NCBI GenBank assembly: GCA_025929805.1
Contig: JAICPP010000147.1
Coordinates: 1-8,313, forward strand
From: Gemmatimonadales bacterium
GTDB lineage: Bacteria; Gemmatimonadota; Gemmatimonadetes; Gemmatimonadales; GWC2-71-9
Length of the DNA stretch: 8,313 bases
Direction of reading: 5' to 3'
Below, piece by piece: positions 6,425 through 8,313 of the stretch. Below the pieces are notes generated by a model. That model was not told where the DNA came from, searched no databases, and saw nothing but the letters and a program-made list of their open reading frames with translations. Each line of letters opens with the position of its first letter. Position 1 is the stretch's first letter. The translations under genes were made by a program, and so were the position numbers.

Positions 6425-6469
6425 AAAAGAGTGCTGCCGCTCGATACCTGCGGCAGCATTCTTTTTTTT
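6425..6469 (+). terminator. Strong intrinsic terminator after second barrel gene
   Basis: GTGCTGCCGC (6431-6440) pairs with GCGGCAGCAT (6450-6459) around a 9-nt loop, with one G-T pair. The stem can extend through AAAAGA on the left and TCTTTT on the right. Eight consecutive T follow (6462-6469). It begins 20 bp after the stop at 6405. Confidence 0.9.
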
Positions 6470-6502
6470 GGTGTAGACTGGAGTTTGTGCTGAGGAGCTC
6501 CG

Positions 6503-6856
6503 ATGCCGGTCAGTCCGAGTTACCGCACCTACGTGCTCGAACAGCTACAGGGAACAGCGCCAACAGTAGCCAAGTCAATGTTCGGAGGCGTAGGTCTCTA
6601 CCGCGAGGGTGTCTTCTTCGGTTTGATCGCCGACGACTGCCTCTACTTCAAAGTGGACAATTCCAATCGACCTGAGTTCGCAGCAGCCGGATCGGCAGCT
6701 TTCCGGCCATACGGAGAGAGCTCGTATACGATGCAATACTACGAGGTGCCGGCCCAGGTGTTGGACGACCGGGTATTGCTGGGCGAATGGGCTGCGAAAG
6801 CAGTGGCGGTGGCCCGTCAAAGCGCCACCGCCAAGAGAAAACACCGCAGAAAATAG
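6503..6856 (+). CDS. TfoX N-terminal-domain protein
   Basis: The 117-residue product matches the TfoX/Sxy N-terminal domain: KSMFGGVGLYREGVFFGLIA (24-43), then DDCLYFKVD (44-52), a Pro-Tyr-Gly-E block (69-72) and YYEVPAQVLDD (79-89). TfoX/Sxy of gamma-proteobacteria is a competence regulator with an extra C-terminal helix-hairpin domain. That domain is absent here, so this is the short single-domain form common across bacteria, whose role is mostly unknown; a competence function should not be assumed. The C-terminal residues 107-117 (SATAKRKHRRK) form a basic tail. GAGGAG at 6492-6497, 5 nt upstream, supports the start. The gene lies just after a strong terminator, so it needs its own promoter in a very short gap of about 30 bp. 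Its stop codon (6854-6856) directly abuts the stop of the convergent gene. Confidence 0.9.
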   Translation: MPVSPSYRTYVLEQLQGTAPTVAKSMFGGVGLYREGVFFGLIADDCLYFKVDNSNRPEFAAAGSAAFRPYGESSYTMQYYEVPAQVLDDRVLLGEWAAKAVAVARQSATAKRKHRRK

Positions 6857-7279
6857 TTATGAACGCCTGGTGCTCTTTCGGCTGCGGCTGCGGGAGCGGC
6901 TACGACTTCCACCCGATCGACTGCGGCTGGAGCCGACGCGGCTACGGCTGCGACTACTTCCTGTGGCCCGCCGACCGCCAGTTGATTTTCTGCGCCGGGT
7001 AGCAGCCGCTTTACGCGCGCTGCGCGAACGAGTCGCCTTCGACCGAGATGCCGCGGCTCGTCCCCCCTTCTTGCCACCCTTTCTGGAGGAGCTTCGGTTC
7101 GTCTTCTTTCCGCGCCCCGACCCACTCTTCTTTCCGCCTCCGGTTTCCTTGTTCACAGTAGCCCAGGCACGCCGTTCCGCCTCCCGACGAGAAACACCCC
7201 GCTTCTCATATCCCTCCTCGATATGCTCGGCCTGGCGCTTCTGCTTGCTCGTGTATGAGGACTTGTCGCCTCGTGGCAT
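6857..7279 (-). CDS. Small conserved protein with long Arg/Ser/Lys-rich tail
   Basis: From the ATG at 7279 the product has 140 residues. Residues 1-45 (MPRGDKSSYTSKQKRQAEHI..., with YEKRGVSRREAERRAWATVNKE) match a short conserved module often labelled 'plasmid stabilization protein' in databases. That label rests on weak grounds and I would not carry over the function. Residues 46-140 are low-complexity and basic. In 51-140 I count 25 Arg, 10 Lys and 25 Ser with no Asp or Glu, and the last third is nearly pure SR dipeptides (109-134). Such tails resemble histone-H1-like nucleoid proteins and, in composition, eukaryotic SR proteins, so nucleic-acid binding is a reasonable inference. GGAGG on the minus strand (7292-7288), 8 nt before the ATG, and the start of the conserved module fix the start; the open frame extends upstream to 7348 without support. 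There is no room for a terminator before the convergent tfoX-like gene. Confidence 0.85.
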   Translation of the reverse strand: MPRGDKSSYTSKQKRQAEHIEEGYEKRGVSRREAERRAWATVNKETGGGKKSGSGRGKKTNRSSSRKGGKKGGRAAASRSKATRSRSARKAAATRRRKSTGGRRATGSSRSRSRVGSSRSRSGGSRSRSRSRSRKSTRRS

Positions 7280-7287
7280 AATAGTGA

Positions 7288-7292
7288 CCTCC
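7288..7292 (-). promoter_or_regulatory. Ribosome binding site deciding the start at 7279
   Basis: Minus-strand GGAGG lies 8 nt before ATG 7279. It favours this start over upstream in-frame codons reaching 7348. Confidence 0.7.
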
Positions 7293-7393
7293 AGTTGGTG
7301 TGCCGCGATGCCAATCGCCCGGTAGAACCGACCGCAAGTAACCGCCACATGCCCCTAGCTGCTGTGGGTTGGGTCACAGGGAATCACCAGTCA

Positions 7394-7540
7394 CGAGTCG
7401 CGTGTCCCGAGTATAGTCAGGAGTCTGGAGTGGGCAGGTAGCCGATCCGCGAGGTCTGAGCATCGACTCGACGGCCTCGTAGACTGGCTGGGCAGCAGCT
7501 GCAATACGTGCCAGACTCCAGACTCAGGACTCGCGACTCG
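7394..7540. repeat. Imperfect inverted repeat made of GAGTC heptamers
   Basis: The right arm (7512-7539) is four tandem heptamers ending in GACTC: CAGACTC, CAGACTC, AGGACTC, GCGACTC. The left arm (7394-7428) carries the reverse complement in degenerate form: CGAGTCG, CGTGTCC, CGAGTAT, a 5-nt insert AGTCA, then GGAGTCT and GG. By hand, 27 of 30 positions pair apart from the insert. The 82-nt interval between the arms has no open frame of note. The whole could form a long hairpin in DNA or RNA. Confidence 0.7.
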
Positions 7541-7541
7541 C

Positions 7542-7577
7542 AAAAAGGTGGGTGGAACGGGCCATTGGGCCCGTTCC
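7542..7577 (-). terminator. Perfect 10-bp hairpin, possible terminator for the minus-strand gene at right
   Basis: GGAACGGGCC (7554-7563) and GGCCCGTTCC (7568-7577) pair perfectly around a 4-nt loop ATTG. On the minus strand the stem is followed by ACCCACC and then five T (7546-7542). The 7-nt gap before the T-run is longer than in a standard terminator, and the hairpin lies about 190 bp past the stop at 7764. The hairpin is certain; the terminator role is tentative. Confidence 0.4.
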
Positions 7578-7763
7578 CAGCGAGATGAAAAGAAGAAGGG
7601 GGGTAAGATGGGAGATTTCAGCGAAAGCGCTGGATTGAACGACTCGCCCGGCCATCAGAGCAGGGGACTCAGGGCTTGTTCGGACGTCTCGCAGTTCGCC
7701 GTCCAGCAACGCTCCCACTGTGGCCAAGTATAGAATCGAGCGAGGGGTCCGCTGTGCGTTGGA

Positions 7764-8313
7764 TCACACCAGATCTTCGCTGAGACGCTTTGCCTTGAGC
7801 TCCCCCAGCGCGGCACGAAGGCGGCGAGCCCCCTGCGCTGTGGGATAACGGTCGATCAAGCGGCGCAGCTCGCCCATGGCGCGGCCCGGATCGTGGAGCC
7901 GATGCTCATAGAGGTCGACCAGCGCGAGGCCGATTCGCAAATCGTCTCGCGAGGAGAGCTGCGCCGAACGCAGGCTGTCCAGCTCGACCGCTGCCGTCTC
8001 CGGCTGACTCAACGGACCGGCGAGCAGCGCGGCCCGCCGCAGGGTGGCTTCGACCCGCTCAGGGCGATTTCGTGCCCGGTCTGCGTACGCCTCGGCTGCA
8101 GCCTGGTAGTGGCCCCGAGCAACCAGGGTTTCGATGGGCGAGTAGCCGTCACCGGCTCGCGTCAGCCCTGCGTTGGCCATCAAATGAAAGAAGCCATCGA
8201 TAACGGGCTCCAGCACGCCGGAGGTGAACCCTACCACCAGCCCGTACACTGCCCACAACACGCCCACCAGCTTCAGCGCTCGGGGCTCGGCTCCAGTAAG
8301 GGCCAGAACGACT
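7764..8313 (-). CDS. Membrane-anchored TPR-like protein, 5' end beyond the window
   Basis: The minus-strand frame is open from the right edge to a TGA at 7766-7764, giving 182 visible residues. The N-terminal visible part (VVLALTGAEPRALKLVGVLW then AVYGLVVGF) contains one hydrophobic segment. A GTG at 8267 is an in-frame start, but it has no ribosome site and the frame stays open to the edge, so the true start is probably outside. The remainder is helical: SPIETLVARGHYQAAAEAY, VEATLRRAALLAG, TAAVELDSLRS, DLRIGLALVDLYEHRL and PGRAMGELRRLIDRYP, ending in a helix of RRLRAALGELKAK. The spacing, the small residues at helix contacts and the 'D-Y-T' type turns fit tetratricopeptide-like repeats, as in membrane-anchored scaffold proteins. 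It is probably attached to the inner membrane with the repeats on one side; which side cannot be told. Partners unknown. Confidence 0.75.
   Translation of the reverse strand, partial: VVLALTGAEPRALKLVGVLWAVYGLVVGFTSGVLEPVIDGFFHLMANAGLTRAGDGYSPIETLVARGHYQAAAEAYADRARNRPERVEATLRRAALLAGPLSQPETAAVELDSLRSAQLSSRDDLRIGLALVDLYEHRLHDPGRAMGELRRLIDRYPTAQGARRLRAALGELKAKRLSEDLV

Larger units (their letters stand above)
7280..7763. other. Long intergenic region, no credible gene, two inverted repeats
   Basis: This stretch of 484 bp lies upstream of the minus-strand gene at 7279 and downstream of the minus-strand gene at 7764. It contains the heptamer inverted repeat (7394-7540), a perfect hairpin (7554-7577) and a 17-nt all-purine run (7587-7603). 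Short open frames exist, including a 41-codon one from ATG 7608 to 7733 with a G-rich upstream stretch, but none resembles a protein. No tRNA-like cloverleaf was found. Confidence 0.6.

Noticed and set aside
6870..7325. 151-codon plus-strand open frame rich in Leu-Arg repeats
   Set aside because: It is the antisense image of the Ser-Arg codons of the minus-strand gene; the RLRL pattern is an artefact of AGC-CGC repeats.
7342..7375. CCACA ... TGTGG weak stem near 7350-7370
   Set aside because: Only 5 bp with a long loop and no T-run; not distinguishable from chance.
7620..7660. tRNA-like GTTCAATCC motif on the minus strand
   Set aside because: The bases flanking the would-be T-loop do not pair, and no acceptor, D or anticodon stems are present.
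7608..7733. 41-codon open frame with a G-rich upstream stretch
   Set aside because: Short, with no recognisable protein features, and the G-run is part of a homopurine tract rather than a typical ribosome site.

Overview
The window is GC-rich, gene-dense bacterial DNA, mostly with Shine-Dalgarno (GGAGG-type) starts. I see no plasmid, phage or insertion-sequence gene. Three things suggest Gemmatimonadota or a close relative: the hypothetical gene at 429, a pair of small signal-peptide barrel proteins, and a membrane-anchored helical-repeat protein at the right edge. That placement is an inference from general familiarity, not a database result.

Layout, left to right. (1) Positions 1-80, minus strand: 5' end of a small membrane protein gene that runs off the left edge. 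(2) 429-1250, plus: a 273-residue single-pass membrane protein with a GYF_2-like N-terminal domain and a Pro/Ala-rich outer part. (3) 1251-1458: an intergenic region with a tight cluster of four DnaA-box-like 9-mers, two of them forming a perfect 10-bp inverted repeat. (4) 1459-4381, plus: a three-gene non-homologous end-joining (NHEJ) operon of Ku, a stand-alone LigD-type polymerase/primase and a stand-alone LigD-type ATP-dependent DNA ligase. Consecutive genes overlap by ATGA. (5) 4546-5581, plus: a small exported basic protein and an exported beta-barrel protein, closed by an intrinsic terminator. (6) 5785-6405, plus: a second, paralogous barrel protein with its own strong terminator. (7) 6503-6856, plus: a TfoX N-terminal-domain protein. 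It meets, with no base between the stop codons, a minus-strand gene (6857-7279) for a small protein with a conserved N-terminus and a long Arg/Ser/Lys-rich tail. (8) 7280-7763: about 480 bp without a credible gene. It holds an imperfect inverted repeat built from GAGTC-containing heptamers and a perfect 10-bp hairpin. (9) 7764 to the right edge, minus: a membrane-anchored protein with TPR-like helices, 5' end outside the window.

The functional core is the NHEJ operon. Ku binds broken DNA ends, the polymerase fills or extends them and the ligase seals them. The activities of multidomain LigD are split over two genes, and no phosphoesterase domain is present in the window. The barrel proteins, TfoX protein and Arg/Ser-tail protein are independent accessory genes. 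The most unusual signals are the DnaA-box cluster in front of Ku, the heptamer inverted repeat, and the RS-dipeptide tail with no acidic residue.
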